Assembly: GCF_002101885.1 (NCBI RefSeq)
Contig: NZ_LQPS01000043.1
Coordinates: 310,001-374,000 of the forward strand
Origin: Mycolicibacter senuensis
GTDB lineage: Bacteria; Actinomycetota; Actinomycetes; Mycobacteriales; Mycobacteriaceae
Direction of reading: 5' to 3'
Length of the DNA: 64,000 nt
Under the pieces are notes generated by a model. It did no database searches. It saw nothing but the letters and a program-made list of their open reading frames with translations, and was not told the origin of the DNA. Shown in pieces: positions 9,318 through 18,187 of this stretch (its first letter is position 1; each line of letters opens with the position of its first letter). A program made the translations under genes and the position numbers.

Positions 9318-9776
9318 TCAGTCCTGGCCGCCGGGGAACGCCCGGGTGATCGGCCAGTTCCCCAACGCCCGGTTCCAGTGCGCGGCCAATACCGCACTTT
9401 GGCCGAGCGCGGTCGCGGCGAACTCGCGATCCGCGGGTTCGCGGGCCTGCTCGACGACCGCGCGCCAGGCGGTCGCGGTGTCGTTCTCCATCCGGACTGC
9501 CAGCCGCAGCGCGTCGTCAGACGTGGTCAGCGGCATGGGCAACTGATAGCCGGCGGCGGGTTGCGGGACCGGAACGGAGCGAGCGGCCAGCATGGCGATG
9601 GTGCGATCCCGGCGCTCGCGGTGCTGACGGATCGTGGGAACCACCAGGTCGTTGAGCTCCGGCAGGGAGTACGCCGACACCAGCCCGTAGCCGTAGACGA
9701 CGCCGTACTCGGTGGCCAGCGCATCGCACAGGGCGGCGTCGGGCGCGCTGAGCGGACTGGGCTCGGCTGAGGTCAT
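9318..9776 (-). CDS. DUF4439 ferritin-like protein (Rv2844-like)
   Basis: 152-residue alanine-rich, mostly helical protein of the DUF4439 ferritin-like type; no enzymatic role is known to me. Conserved stretches include ALATEYGVVYGYGLVSAYS near the N-terminus and a helix with HRERRDRTIAML. The ATG at 9776 overlaps the stop of the upstream gene by four bases (ATGA), so the two are translationally coupled. The pair lies opposite the rimP operon, as Rv2843-Rv2844 does in M. tuberculosis. It converges on proS with a 29-bp gap. Confidence 0.8.
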   Translation of the reverse strand: MTSAEPSPLSAPDAALCDALATEYGVVYGYGLVSAYSLPELNDLVVPTIRQHRERRDRTIAMLAARSVPVPQPAAGYQLPMPLTTSDDALRLAVRMENDTATAWRAVVEQAREPADREFAATALGQSAVLAAHWNRALGNWPITRAFPGGQD

Positions 9777-10300
9777 GACTGCACCACCAATGCGACGGCG
9801 TAGGAGGCCGTGCAGGCCGCCGCCACCGAGGCAAGCAGCCCGGCTCGGTATCCCGTGGCCGTGGCGGCCAAGCGGCCGGCGCTGTCGGCCGCCGCACGCA
9901 GTGCGCTGACCACCTCGGATACCGTCGGATCCCGCCCGTCCGGCACCTCGGCCGGTGTGGTGGTCGCGGCGGCTTCCGGTGCCGGCCGCCGCGCCGCCCG
10001 GGCGATCTCGGCGGCCAGCGCACGGGCGTGTTCGGCCCGCTCGAGCGACACCTGGTCCAGCGCCGCGGCCAGCGTCTGCGCATCGGGGTCGGCTGCTCGC
10101 GTCAGTGCCGCCCCCGCCGCGGCGGCCAGCTCACTGTCGTGCTGCGCCAGTTGCCGTTGCGCTTCCAGATCGTCGACAGCCGGTGGGGCCGGTGCCGAGC
10201 CGCAGGCCGGCGCCGCCAGGGCGATCAGGGCGACCACCCCGGCTCCGCTCAGCAGGCGCCGCCGGTCGATGGCGGTCAGTGGGCCGGACACCTGAGACAT
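9773..10300 (-). CDS. Exported alanine-rich protein with twin-arginine-like signal and possible lipobox (Rv2843-like)
   Basis: 175 residues from the reverse-strand ATG at 10300. The N-terminus has DRRRLLSG followed by a hydrophobic stretch and ALAAPAC at C33, so it may be a Tat-exported lipoprotein, although the -3 residue is not the usual Leu/Val. The remainder is helical and Ala-rich with a second hydrophobic stretch near the C-terminus (LLASVAAACTASYAVALVV). The frame is open upstream to 10468, but those codons are Arg/Pro-rich and run into the rimP promoter region. It is the first gene of a two-gene unit with the DUF4439 gene. Confidence 0.75.
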   Translation of the reverse strand: MSQVSGPLTAIDRRRLLSGAGVVALIALAAPACGSAPAPPAVDDLEAQRQLAQHDSELAAAAGAALTRAADPDAQTLAAALDQVSLERAEHARALAAEIARAARRPAPEAAATTTPAEVPDGRDPTVSEVVSALRAAADSAGRLAATATGYRAGLLASVAAACTASYAVALVVQS

Positions 10301-10483
10301 CCTGCCACCCCGGTGCCGCCGGACGGACGCGACGTCGCCGGTGGCGGGGCGATAGGGCACGGCCGGTGCTTTCGCCGGTTTGCTGTGGGTGCGCACACCA
10401 CGGCGTATCGTTGGTGGCTGGTTCCCGGTGCGCCTGGCGCGGGGGAACGCGACGACCGGACAACTCAAGACGAGGAGCTCGCC

Positions 10484-11017
10484 GTGGCCACCGGGCTACC
10501 ATCGCAAACACAGGTGATCGAGCTGCTCGACGCTGAGTTCAGCCGTGCCGGATACGAGATCGAAGACGTCGTGGTCGACGACCGTGCCCCGCTGCCGCGC
10601 ATCACCGTGGTCGCCGATGGCGACACCCCACTGGACCTTGACACTGCCGCGGCGTTGTCGCGTTCGGCGTCGGATTTGCTCGACGGCCTGTCCTTCGACG
10701 GCCGATACGTGCTCGAGGTCAGCTCACCCGGCGTGCAGCGGCCGCTGACCGCCCCCAAGCATTTCCGGCGTGCGCACGGGCGCAAGATCGAGGTGACCTT
10801 GTCAGATGAGACCGCCGTGACCGGCCGGGTGGCCGACGTCGACGACGACGTTGTGACCCTGGTGGTGCGGGGCGGGCGGGACTGGGAGCGCCGCCGGATG
10901 CCGCTCAGCGACATCAAGCGCGCGGTGGTACAGGTCGAGTTCGCCGCGCCGAGTGCACGTGAGTTGGAGTTGACGGGCCGGCAGGCCCCCGATGCGGGAA
11001 CGGAGGCCGACCGATGA
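10484..11017 (+). CDS. rimP: Ribosome maturation factor RimP
   Basis: Cytoplasmic factor assisting 30S subunit assembly. 177 residues from GTG 10484, which has an AGGAG site upstream and aligns with the known start (ATGLPSQ). Seen: GYEIEDV, the DLDTAAALSR segment, LEVSSPGVQRPLT, HFRRAHGRK and a C-terminal SH3-like barrel with VTGRVADV. It overlaps nusA by four bases. First gene of the conserved rimP-nusA-ylxR-infB-rbfA unit. A TATCGT about 75 bp upstream (10406-10411) could be a -10 box, but its best -35 candidate is badly spaced. Confidence 0.93.
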   Translation: MATGLPSQTQVIELLDAEFSRAGYEIEDVVVDDRAPLPRITVVADGDTPLDLDTAAALSRSASDLLDGLSFDGRYVLEVSSPGVQRPLTAPKHFRRAHGRKIEVTLSDETAVTGRVADVDDDVVTLVVRGGRDWERRRMPLSDIKRAVVQVEFAAPSARELELTGRQAPDAGTEADR

Positions 11018-12057
11018 ATATCGATATGGCGGCGCTGCACGCGATCGAGGCCGACAAGGGCATCCCGGTCGAGGTGGTGGTGGAGACCATCAAGTCGGCG
11101 CTGCTCACCGCCTACCGGCATACCGAAGGGCACCAGGCCGACGCGGTCATCGACGTCGACCGCAAGTCCGGCATGGTTCGCGTGCTGGCCCGCGAGACCG
11201 ACGCCGACGGCAACGTCATCAGCGAATACGACGACACGCCCGAGGGCTTCGGTCGTATCGCGGCGACCACCGCCCGTCAGGTGATCCTGCAGCGGCTGCG
11301 CGACGCCGAGAACGAGAAGGCCTACGGCGAGTTCTCGGCGCGGGAGGGCGACATCGTCGCCGGCGTCGTCCAGCGCGACGCCCGGGAGAACGCCCGCGGC
11401 GTCGTCGTGGTGCGACTGGGCACCGAGGCCAAAGGTTTCGACGGTGTCATCAGGCCCTCCGAGCAGGCGCCCGGCGAAGCCTACGAGCACGGTGACCGGC
11501 TGCGCTGCTATGTGATCGGCGTGACCCGCGGGCTGCGCGAACCGCGCATCGAACTGTCGCGCACCCACCCGAACCTGGTACGCAAGCTGTTCGCCCTGGA
11601 AGTGCCCGAGATCGCCGACGGGTCGGTGGAGATCGTCGCGGTCGCCCGGGAGCCCGGGCACCGGTCCAAGATCGCGGTGGCTTCGGGAGTCCCCGGGCTC
11701 AACGCCAAGGGCGCCTGCATCGGCCCGATGGGCCAGCGGGTCCGCAACGTGATGAGCGAGCTGGCCGGCGAGAAGATCGACATCATCGACTACGACGAGG
11801 ATCCGGCCCGTTTCGTCGGCAACGCGTTGTCGCCGGCCAAGGTGATGTCGGTGACGGTGATCGACCAGACGGCCCGTGCCGCCCGGGTGGTCGTTCCCGA
11901 CTTCCAGTTGTCGCTGGCCATCGGCAAGGAGGGCCAGAACGCCCGGCTGGCGGCCCGGCTCACCGGGTGGCGAATCGACATCCGCAGCGACACCCCCGAG
12001 CCCGGCGCCAACGGTGCCGAGCAGGAGGTCGGCCGAGGCGTGGCCCAGGAACATTAG
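11014..12057 (+). CDS. nusA: Transcription elongation/termination factor NusA
   Basis: RNA polymerase-binding factor controlling pausing, termination and antitermination. 347 residues, identical in length to M. tuberculosis NusA. Order: N-terminal RNAP-binding domain (MNIDMAALHAIE), S1 domain (about residues 108-175), KH1 with GPMGQRV and KH2 with GKEGQN. The C-terminal acidic repeats of enterobacterial NusA are absent, as is normal for actinobacteria. ATG 11014 overlaps the rimP stop. Confidence 0.96.
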   Translation: MNIDMAALHAIEADKGIPVEVVVETIKSALLTAYRHTEGHQADAVIDVDRKSGMVRVLARETDADGNVISEYDDTPEGFGRIAATTARQVILQRLRDAENEKAYGEFSAREGDIVAGVVQRDARENARGVVVVRLGTEAKGFDGVIRPSEQAPGEAYEHGDRLRCYVIGVTRGLREPRIELSRTHPNLVRKLFALEVPEIADGSVEIVAVAREPGHRSKIAVASGVPGLNAKGACIGPMGQRVRNVMSELAGEKIDIIDYDEDPARFVGNALSPAKVMSVTVIDQTARAARVVVPDFQLSLAIGKEGQNARLAARLTGWRIDIRSDTPEPGANGAEQEVGRGVAQEH

Positions 12058-12109
12058 GGGCGGCGCCCGGGCTTGAATCGGGTGGTTCGGGCGATCGCTG
12101 GTGTATGGG

Positions 12110-12115
12110 TAGACT
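12110..12115 (+). promoter_or_regulatory. -10 box before ylxR (leaderless)
   Basis: TAGACT ends five bases before GTG 12121, suggesting an internal promoter between nusA and ylxR. Confidence 0.4.
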
Positions 12116-12120
12116 GAGCC

Positions 12121-12498
12121 GTGATCCAGCGCGAGACTTCGGCAACCGCCTCGCGGACGCACCGCTCCCCGAAGGGACCGGTGCGCACGTGTGTCGGATG
12201 CCGGAAACGCGAGTTGGCCGTCGAGTTGCTTCGGGTGGTCGCTGTGTCAGGGAACGGCAACGAGGCCGTGACCGTTGACCGGGCGGGCAACCAGCCGGGA
12301 CGGGGAGCATGGTTGCATCCCGCACCGGAGTGCATGCAAGCGGCGATCCGGCGACGAGCGTTCGCGCGCGCGCTGCGGATCAGCGGTTCCCCGGATGTGT
12401 CCGGGGTGGAGGAGTACTTCGATCAGCAGATCGGGCTCACCGCCCCGGCCAACAGAACAGGTAGCGAAGAACATGAGCACACCGTGAAGTCCCGATGA
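12121..12498 (+). CDS. ylxR: YlxR/RnpM family RNA-binding protein
   Basis: Small basic protein between nusA and infB, as in most bacteria; the B. subtilis homologue binds RNase P RNA. 125 residues from GTG 12121. The core fold begins at RTCVGCRKR (residues 21-29) and includes the family signature GRGAWLHP and RRRAFARALR. The first 20 residues lie outside the core, and GTG 12181 is an alternative start, but the leaderless -10 box favours 12121. infB starts 66 bp downstream. Confidence 0.85.
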   Translation: MIQRETSATASRTHRSPKGPVRTCVGCRKRELAVELLRVVAVSGNGNEAVTVDRAGNQPGRGAWLHPAPECMQAAIRRRAFARALRISGSPDVSGVEEYFDQQIGLTAPANRTGSEEHEHTVKSR

Positions 12499-12554
12499 CC
12501 ATGCGTCATAGCTAAACCCGAGGCGCGGCCCACCACCGCTGTCGCCTCATAGAC

Positions 12555-12559
12555 AGGAG
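12555..12559 (+). promoter_or_regulatory. Ribosome binding site of infB
   Basis: AGGAG five bases before GTG 12565; it fixes the infB start. Confidence 0.6.
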
Positions 12560-12564
12560 ATGTA

Positions 12565-15303
12565 GTGGCAAAGGCCCGCGTACACGAGTTGGCCAAGGAA
12601 CTCGGTGTCACCAGCAAGGAAGTCCTCGCTCGCCTGAGCGAGCAGGGCGAATTCGTCAAGTCGGCCTCTTCGACCGTGGAAGCCCCCGTCGCGCGGCGGC
12701 TGCGCGAGTCGTTCGGCGGTGGCAAGGCCGCCGCGAAGAGCGAAGAGCCGGCCAAGGCGCCCGCCAAGTCCGCCGCCCCGGCCCCGCCGAAGGCCGCACC
12801 GGCGGCCTCGGACGGCGTGGCCGGCGTGACTGTCGAGGCCGTCAAGGCCCCGACTCCGGCAGCCCCCGCGGCGAAGCCGTCGGCTCCGCCCGCGCCCGCC
12901 GCCGAGGCCTCCGCGCCCGCGGCGCCGCCGGCGACCCCGCCGCAACCCGGCCCGTCGCCGGCGCCCGGCCCGCGGCCCGCAACCCCCGGGCCCAAGCCCG
13001 GCGCCCGGACCCCGCGCGTCGGCAACAACCCGTTCTCGTCGGCGCAGCCGGCCGAACGCGCCATCCCGCGTCCGCACCCGCAGGCGCCGCGGCCGGGTGC
13101 GCCCCGGCCCGGCATGCCGCGTCCCGGTGGCGGCGCAACACCGGGCAACATGCCCGGACGCAGTAACTTCGGCGCGCAGGGCCGCCCGGCGCGCCCCGGT
13201 GGCCCGCCGCGACCCGGCGGCGGTGGCCGCCCCGGTGGCCCCGGTGGCCGTCCGGGAGGTCCCGGCGGCGGTCCCGGCGGTAACTACCGCGGCGGACCCG
13301 GCGGCGGGGGTGCCCCCGGAGCGCCCGCGGGCGGCGGTTTTCGGGGCCGTCCCGGCGGCGGTGGCCGTCCCGGCCAGCGCGGTGGCGCGGCCGGCGCGTT
13401 CGGGCGTCCGGGCGGAGCACCGAAGCGGGGACGTAAGTCGAAGCGGGCGAAACGCGCCGAATACGAGAACATGCAGGCGCCGGTCGTCGGTGGCGTGCGG
13501 TTGCCGCACGGCAACGGCGAGACCATCCGGCTGGCCCGCGGTGCGTCGCTGAGCGACTTCGCCGAGAAGATCGACGCCAACCCGGCCGCGCTGGTGCAGG
13601 CGCTGTTCAACCTCGGTGAGATGGTCACCGCCACCCAGTCGGTCGGCGACGAGACCCTCGAGCTGCTCGGCAGCGAGATGAACTTCGTGGTGCAGGTCGT
13701 CTCGCCCGAGGACGAGGATCGCGAGCTGCTGGAGTCGTTCGACCTCTCCTACGGGGAAGACTCGGGCGACGAGGGCGATCTGCAGAGCCGCCCGCCGGTG
13801 GTGACCGTGATGGGTCACGTCGACCACGGCAAGACCCGACTGCTGGACACCATCCGCAAGGCCAACGTGCGCGAGGCCGAGGCCGGCGGCATCACCCAGC
13901 ACATCGGCGCCTACCAGGTGGGCGTTGACTTCGACGGCTCCGAGCGGCTGATCACCTTCATCGACACCCCGGGTCACGAGGCGTTCACCGCCATGCGTGC
14001 CCGCGGCGCCAAGGCCACCGACATCGCCATCCTGGTGGTGGCCGCCGACGACGGTGTGATGCCGCAGACGGTGGAGGCGATCAACCACGCCCAGGCCGCC
14101 GATGTGCCGATCGTGGTGGCGGTCAACAAGATCGACAAGGAGGGCGCCGACCCGTCCAAGATCCGCGGCCAGCTCACCGAATACGGTTTGGTGCCGGAGG
14201 AATTCGGCGGTGAGACGCTGTTCGTCGACATCTCCGCCAAGCAGGGCACCAACATCGAGGCGCTGGAGGAGGCGGTGCTGCTGACCGCCGACGCAGCGCT
14301 GGACCTGCGGGCCAACCCCGACATGGAGGCCCAGGGTGTGGCGATCGAGGCGCACTTGGACCGCGGTCGCGGTCCGGTGGCCACGGTGCTGATCCAGCGT
14401 GGCACGCTGCGGGTCGGCGACTCGATCGTCGCCGGCGACGCCTACGGCCGGGTCCGGCGGATGGTCGACGAGCACGGCGACGATGTCGACGAGGCGCTCC
14501 CGTCGCGGCCCGTTCAGGTCGTCGGCTTCACCTCGGTGCCCGGGGCCGGTGACAACCTGCTGGTGGTCGACGAGGACCGGATCGCCCGCCAGATCGCCGA
14601 CAAGCGCAATGCCCGCAAGCGCAACGCCCTGGCGGCGCGGTCGCGCAAGCGGATCTCGCTGGAGGACCTGGACTCGGCGCTGAAGGAAACCAGCCAGCTG
14701 AACCTGATCCTCAAGGGCGACAACGCCGGTACCGTGGAAGCGCTGGAAGAGGCCCTGATGGGCATCCAGATCGACGACGAGGTGCAGTTGCGGGTCATCG
14801 ACCGCGGTGTCGGTGGCATCACCGAGACCAACGTCAACCTGGCATCGGCGTCGGACGCCATCATCATCGGGTTCAACGTGCGCGCCGAGGGCAAGGCCAC
14901 CGAGCTGGCCAACCGCGACGGCGTGGAGATCCGCTACTACTCGATCATCTACCAGGCGATCGAGGAGATCGAGAGTGCGCTCAAGGGCATGCTCAAGCCC
15001 GTCTTCGAGGAGAAGGAGCTGGGGCGCGCCGAGATCCGCGCGATCTTCCGTTCCTCGAAGGTCGGCAACATCGCGGGTTGCCTGGTCACCTCCGGCATCA
15101 TGCGCCGCAACGCCAAGGCGCGGCTGCTGCGCGATTCGGTGGTGGTCGCCGAGAACCTCACGGTCTCTTCGCTGCGCCGGGAGAAGGACGATGTCACCGA
15201 GGTCCGCGACGGCTACGAATGTGGTCTGACGCTGACCTACAGCGACATCAAGGAAGGCGACGTCGTCGAGACCTATGAGCTGGTGGAGAAGGCACGTGCC
15301 TAG
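12565..15303 (+). CDS. infB: Translation initiation factor IF-2
   Basis: GTPase that delivers initiator tRNA to the 30S subunit. 912 residues. Order: an IF2-N helix bundle (AKARVHELAKELGVTSKEVL), a long Ala/Pro then Gly/Pro/Arg low-complexity linker (about residues 50-290), a second IF2-N domain near residue 320, and the G domain with G1 GHVDHGKT at 417-424, DTPGHEAF, and NKID at 521-524; then beta-barrel domains and the C-terminal C2 domain. The linker includes a strongly biased stretch of Gly-Pro and Gly-Arg runs (13180-13430). rbfA follows 11 bp downstream. Confidence 0.97.
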   Translation: MAKARVHELAKELGVTSKEVLARLSEQGEFVKSASSTVEAPVARRLRESFGGGKAAAKSEEPAKAPAKSAAPAPPKAAPAASDGVAGVTVEAVKAPTPAAPAAKPSAPPAPAAEASAPAAPPATPPQPGPSPAPGPRPATPGPKPGARTPRVGNNPFSSAQPAERAIPRPHPQAPRPGAPRPGMPRPGGGATPGNMPGRSNFGAQGRPARPGGPPRPGGGGRPGGPGGRPGGPGGGPGGNYRGGPGGGGAPGAPAGGGFRGRPGGGGRPGQRGGAAGAFGRPGGAPKRGRKSKRAKRAEYENMQAPVVGGVRLPHGNGETIRLARGASLSDFAEKIDANPAALVQALFNLGEMVTATQSVGDETLELLGSEMNFVVQVVSPEDEDRELLESFDLSYGEDSGDEGDLQSRPPVVTVMGHVDHGKTRLLDTIRKANVREAEAGGITQHIGAYQVGVDFDGSERLITFIDTPGHEAFTAMRARGAKATDIAILVVAADDGVMPQTVEAINHAQAADVPIVVAVNKIDKEGADPSKIRGQLTEYGLVPEEFGGETLFVDISAKQGTNIEALEEAVLLTADAALDLRANPDMEAQGVAIEAHLDRGRGPVATVLIQRGTLRVGDSIVAGDAYGRVRRMVDEHGDDVDEALPSRPVQVVGFTSVPGAGDNLLVVDEDRIARQIADKRNARKRNALAARSRKRISLEDLDSALKETSQLNLILKGDNAGTVEALEEALMGIQIDDEVQLRVIDRGVGGITETNVNLASASDAIIIGFNVRAEGKATELANRDGVEIRYYSIIYQAIEEIESALKGMLKPVFEEKELGRAEIRAIFRSSKVGNIAGCLVTSGIMRRNAKARLLRDSVVVAENLTVSSLRREKDDVTEVRDGYECGLTLTYSDIKEGDVVETYELVEKARA

Positions 15304-15314
15304 GAGCGGTCATC

Positions 15315-15794
15315 ATGGCTGATCCGGCCCGGGCGCGCCGGCTGGCCAAGCGGATCTCGACGATCGTCGCCTCGGCGATCGAGTACGAGATCAAGGATCC
15401 GCGGCTGGCCGGGGTGACGATCACCGATGCCAAGGTGACCGCCGACCTGCACGACGCCACCCTCTACTACACCGTGATGGGCCGGTCCCTGGAGGAGGAC
15501 CCCGACTACGGCGGGGCGGCTGCCGCGCTGGAGGGCGCCAAGGGCGTGCTGCGCTCCAAAGTCGGCGCCGGAACCGGGGTGCGGTTCACCCCGACCCTGA
15601 CGTTCGTCCGGGACACCGTGCCCGACGACGCGCACCGGATGTCGGAGTTGCTGGCCGCCGCGGCCGCCGCCGACGCGGACCTGGCCCGGATACGGGAAGG
15701 CAAGCAGCCGGTCGGGGACGCCAATCCCTACCGGGAGGCCCCCGGACAACCGGGCGCCGAAGACAGCGGTCACGGTGAGCGATCCGGCGACTGA
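15315..15794 (+). CDS. rbfA: Ribosome-binding factor A
   Basis: KH-fold protein needed for 16S rRNA 5' end maturation and 30S assembly. 159 residues; begins MADPARARRLAKRI and shows IVASAIEYEIKDPRL, TITDAKVTADL, KGVLRSKVG and RFTPTLTFVRD. The C-terminal ~35 residues are a polar tail. Its end overlaps the next gene by 20 bases in another frame, indicating coupling. Confidence 0.95.
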   Translation: MADPARARRLAKRISTIVASAIEYEIKDPRLAGVTITDAKVTADLHDATLYYTVMGRSLEEDPDYGGAAAALEGAKGVLRSKVGAGTGVRFTPTLTFVRDTVPDDAHRMSELLAAAAAADADLARIREGKQPVGDANPYREAPGQPGAEDSGHGERSGD

Positions 15795-16773
15795 TCCGCC
15801 GGCTGTGGGTCGCCGTGTCGACGCCGCCGGGGCCGTGGAGCTACTGGCGGGCGCAGACACGCTGGCGGTGATCTGCCATGTGCATCCCGACGCCGACACG
15901 ATCGGAGCCGGACTGGCGCTCGCGATGGTCCTCCGACGGCGCGGCAAGGCGGTCGAAGTGGGTTTCGCCCGCCCGGCAACCCTTCCGCAGTCGCTGCGGT
16001 CGTTGCCCGGCGGTGACCTGCTGGTCAGCCCGGAGGCGATGCGCCGCGATGTGGATCTGGTGGTGACGGTCGACGCCTCCAGCGCCGACCGGCTCGGCGA
16101 CCTGGGGGAGCAGCTGACCACGGCCGGGCCGGAGGTACTGGTGATCGATCACCATGCCTCCAACCGGTTTTTCGGCACCGCCAATTTCGTTGACCCGTCA
16201 GCGGATTCGACGACGATGCTGGTGGCTGACCTGATCGACGCCTGGGGTGAGCCGATCGACGCCGACGTGGCCCATTGCCTGTATGCCGGGCTGGCCACCG
16301 ACACCGGCTCGTTTCGGTGGGCCACTGCCCGCGCCTACCGGCTGGCGGCACGGCTGGTGGGCACCGGGGTGGACAACGCGGCGATCACCCGCACCGTCAT
16401 GGACACTCACCCGTTCGACTGGTTGACGTTGCTGTCGCGGGTGCTGGCCGAGGCCCGGCTGCTGCCCGACGCGGTGCGCGGACGCGGGCTGGTCTATGCC
16501 GTGGTCGACAACGCCGAGTGGGCCGCGGCGCGGCCCGAGGAGGTGGAGAGCATCGTCGACATCGTGCGGACCACCCAGCAGGCCGAGGTGGCGGCGGTGT
16601 TCAAGGAGGTCGAGCCGGGCTGCTGGGCGGTGTCGATGCGTGCCAAGTCGGCGGTCGACCTGAGCGCGGTGGCCGTTTCCTTCGGCGGCGGCGGACATCG
16701 ACTGGCCGCCGGGTACACGGCCACCGGTGCAGCGCAGGACGTGGTCGCCGCCCTGGTCACCGCGCTCGACTGA
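15775..16773 (+). CDS. nrnA: DHH/DHHA1 phosphoesterase: nanoRNase, pAp phosphatase and c-di-AMP phosphodiesterase (Rv2837c-like)
   Basis: Manganese-dependent phosphoesterase. The M. tuberculosis orthologue degrades short RNAs, 3'-phosphoadenosine 5'-phosphate and cyclic di-AMP. 332 residues from GTG 15775, inside the end of rbfA. The first metal motif CHVHPDADTIG (H37, D39, D41) and the DHH signature VIDHHAS (D125-H126-H127) are both present, as is the DHHA1 substrate loop FGGGGHRLAAG near the C-terminus. It is the last gene of the tight ribosome/RNA cluster before a structured intergenic repeat. Confidence 0.93.
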   Translation: MSDPATDPPAVGRRVDAAGAVELLAGADTLAVICHVHPDADTIGAGLALAMVLRRRGKAVEVGFARPATLPQSLRSLPGGDLLVSPEAMRRDVDLVVTVDASSADRLGDLGEQLTTAGPEVLVIDHHASNRFFGTANFVDPSADSTTMLVADLIDAWGEPIDADVAHCLYAGLATDTGSFRWATARAYRLAARLVGTGVDNAAITRTVMDTHPFDWLTLLSRVLAEARLLPDAVRGRGLVYAVVDNAEWAAARPEEVESIVDIVRTTQQAEVAAVFKEVEPGCWAVSMRAKSAVDLSAVAVSFGGGGHRLAAGYTATGAAQDVVAALVTALD

Positions 16774-16793
16774 TGGCTGTCCCTCCTCCCGGC

Positions 16794-16853
16794 GCGAGCG
16801 TGCGTGTCCCCGGTCGACATGCCGCGCCGAGAACCGTTTCCGCGCACGCTCGC
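16794..16853 (+). repeat. Nested inverted repeat between nrnA and dinF
   Basis: Perfect 11-bp arms GCGAGCGTGCG (16794-16804) and CGCACGCTCGC (16843-16853). Inside them, symmetrically placed, are CGGT (16811-16814) and ACCG (16833-16836). One wobble and one further pair extend the outer stem to 13 bp. It fills most of the 94-bp gap and could form a hairpin in RNA. It may be a terminator, a processing site or a dispersed repeat; no second copy was noticed in this window. Confidence 0.6.
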
Positions 16854-16867
16854 CGAAGAATGTGCCC

Positions 16868-18187
16868 GTGACTGACAACGGTGGGCCGGCGGGCGCCCGC
16901 CAGATTACGGCGCTGGCGCTGCCGGCGCTGGTGGTGCTGGCCGCCGAGCCGCTGTATCTGCTGTTCGACACCGCGGTGGTGGGCCGGCTGGGTGCGCTGG
17001 GCCTGGCCGGGCTGGCCATCGGCGGGCTGATTCTGGGGCTGGTGGCCTCGCAGGCCACCTTCTTGTCCTACGGAACCACGGCGCGCTCGGCTCGGCACTT
17101 CGGTGCCGGCGACCGTGCCGCAGCGGTCGCCGAGGGGGCACAGGCGACCTGGCTGGCGCTGGGCCTGGGCGCACTGATCGTGGTCGTGGTGCAGGCCACC
17201 GCGGTGCCGCTGGTATCGGCCATCGCCGGCCGGGATGACATCGCCCGGGCCGCCTGCGAGTGGCTGCGGATTGCGATCCTGGGCGCTCCGGCGATCCTGG
17301 TGTCGCTGGCCGGCAACGGCTGGATGCGCGGAGTGCAGGACACCGTGCGACCGCCACGCTATGTCGTTGTGGGCTTTGCGCTTTCAGCGTTGCTGTGCCC
17401 GCTGCTGGTGTACGGCGGCCTCGGTCTGCCGCGCTGGGGGCTGCCCGGGTCGGCGGTGGCCAACTGTGCCGGCCAGTGGCTGGCCGCGCTGCTGTTCCTG
17501 CGCGCACTGCGTTCCGAGCGGATCCCACTGCGGATCGACGGCGCGGTGCTGCGCGCGCAGGTGTTGATGGGCCGGGACCTCATCGTGCGCTCGCTTGCCT
17601 TCCAGGCCTGTTTCGTCTCGGCGGCCGCGGTCGCGGCGCGATTCGGCGCCGCGGCGCTGGCCGCCCACCAGATCGTGCTGCAGCTGTGGACGTTTCTGGC
17701 GTTGGTGCTCGATTCGCTGGCCATCGCTGCGCAGGCCCTGGTGGGCGCGGCCCTGGGCGCCGGCGCGGCCGGGCAGGCCAGGTCGGTGGCCGCCCGGGTG
17801 ACGGTGTTCTCGGCGGTCGCCGCCGCGGTGCTGGCCGCGCTGCTCGCCGCCGGGGCCACGGTGCTACCGGGAGTGTTCACCGACGACGCCGCGGTGCTGG
17901 CGTCGGTCGCGGTGCCTTGGTGGTTCCTGGTGGCCCAGTTGCCCATCGCCGGAGTCGTTTTCGCCCTCGACGGGGTGTTGTTGGGGGCCGGCGACGCCGC
18001 GTTCATGCGCACGGCCACCGTGATCAGCGCGCTGGCCGGCTTCCTGCCGCTGACCTGGCTGTCACTGATGCTGGACTGGGGACTGGCCGGGATCTGGTCC
18101 GGGCTGTCCACGTTCATCGTGCTGCGACTGGTATTCGTCGGGTGGCGGGCGCTTTCCGGACGATGGATGCGAGCCGGCCGGCCGTAG
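16868..18187 (+). CDS. dinF: MATE-family efflux protein DinF
   Basis: Multidrug/toxin extrusion (MatE) membrane transporter of the DinF subfamily. 439 residues from GTG 16868, equal to the M. tuberculosis protein; GTG 16862 is two codons upstream and in frame. Twelve hydrophobic segments are evident. The N-terminus has LALPALVVLAAEPLYLLFDTAVVGRLG (read in two parts) with the family AEPLYLLFD signature, and two MatE halves are visible (AGNGWMRGVQDT; LGAGDAAFM). Follows nrnA after a structured 94-bp gap. The acetyltransferase gene starts 11 bp after its stop. Confidence 0.92.
   Translation: MTDNGGPAGARQITALALPALVVLAAEPLYLLFDTAVVGRLGALGLAGLAIGGLILGLVASQATFLSYGTTARSARHFGAGDRAAAVAEGAQATWLALGLGALIVVVVQATAVPLVSAIAGRDDIARAACEWLRIAILGAPAILVSLAGNGWMRGVQDTVRPPRYVVVGFALSALLCPLLVYGGLGLPRWGLPGSAVANCAGQWLAALLFLRALRSERIPLRIDGAVLRAQVLMGRDLIVRSLAFQACFVSAAAVAARFGAAALAAHQIVLQLWTFLALVLDSLAIAAQALVGAALGAGAAGQARSVAARVTVFSAVAAAVLAALLAAGATVLPGVFTDDAAVLASVAVPWWFLVAQLPIAGVVFALDGVLLGAGDAAFMRTATVISALAGFLPLTWLSLMLDWGLAGIWSGLSTFIVLRLVFVGWRALSGRWMRAGRP

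Noticed and set aside
13180..13430. Tandem-repeat-like GC-rich stretch that could suggest a CRISPR or VNTR
   Set aside because: In-frame low-complexity coding sequence of infB; no fixed-length repeats with unique spacers.
12547..14475. 642-codon open frame on the reverse strand across infB
   Set aside because: Antisense shadow of the GC-rich infB frame; no family resemblance and complete overlap with a certain gene.
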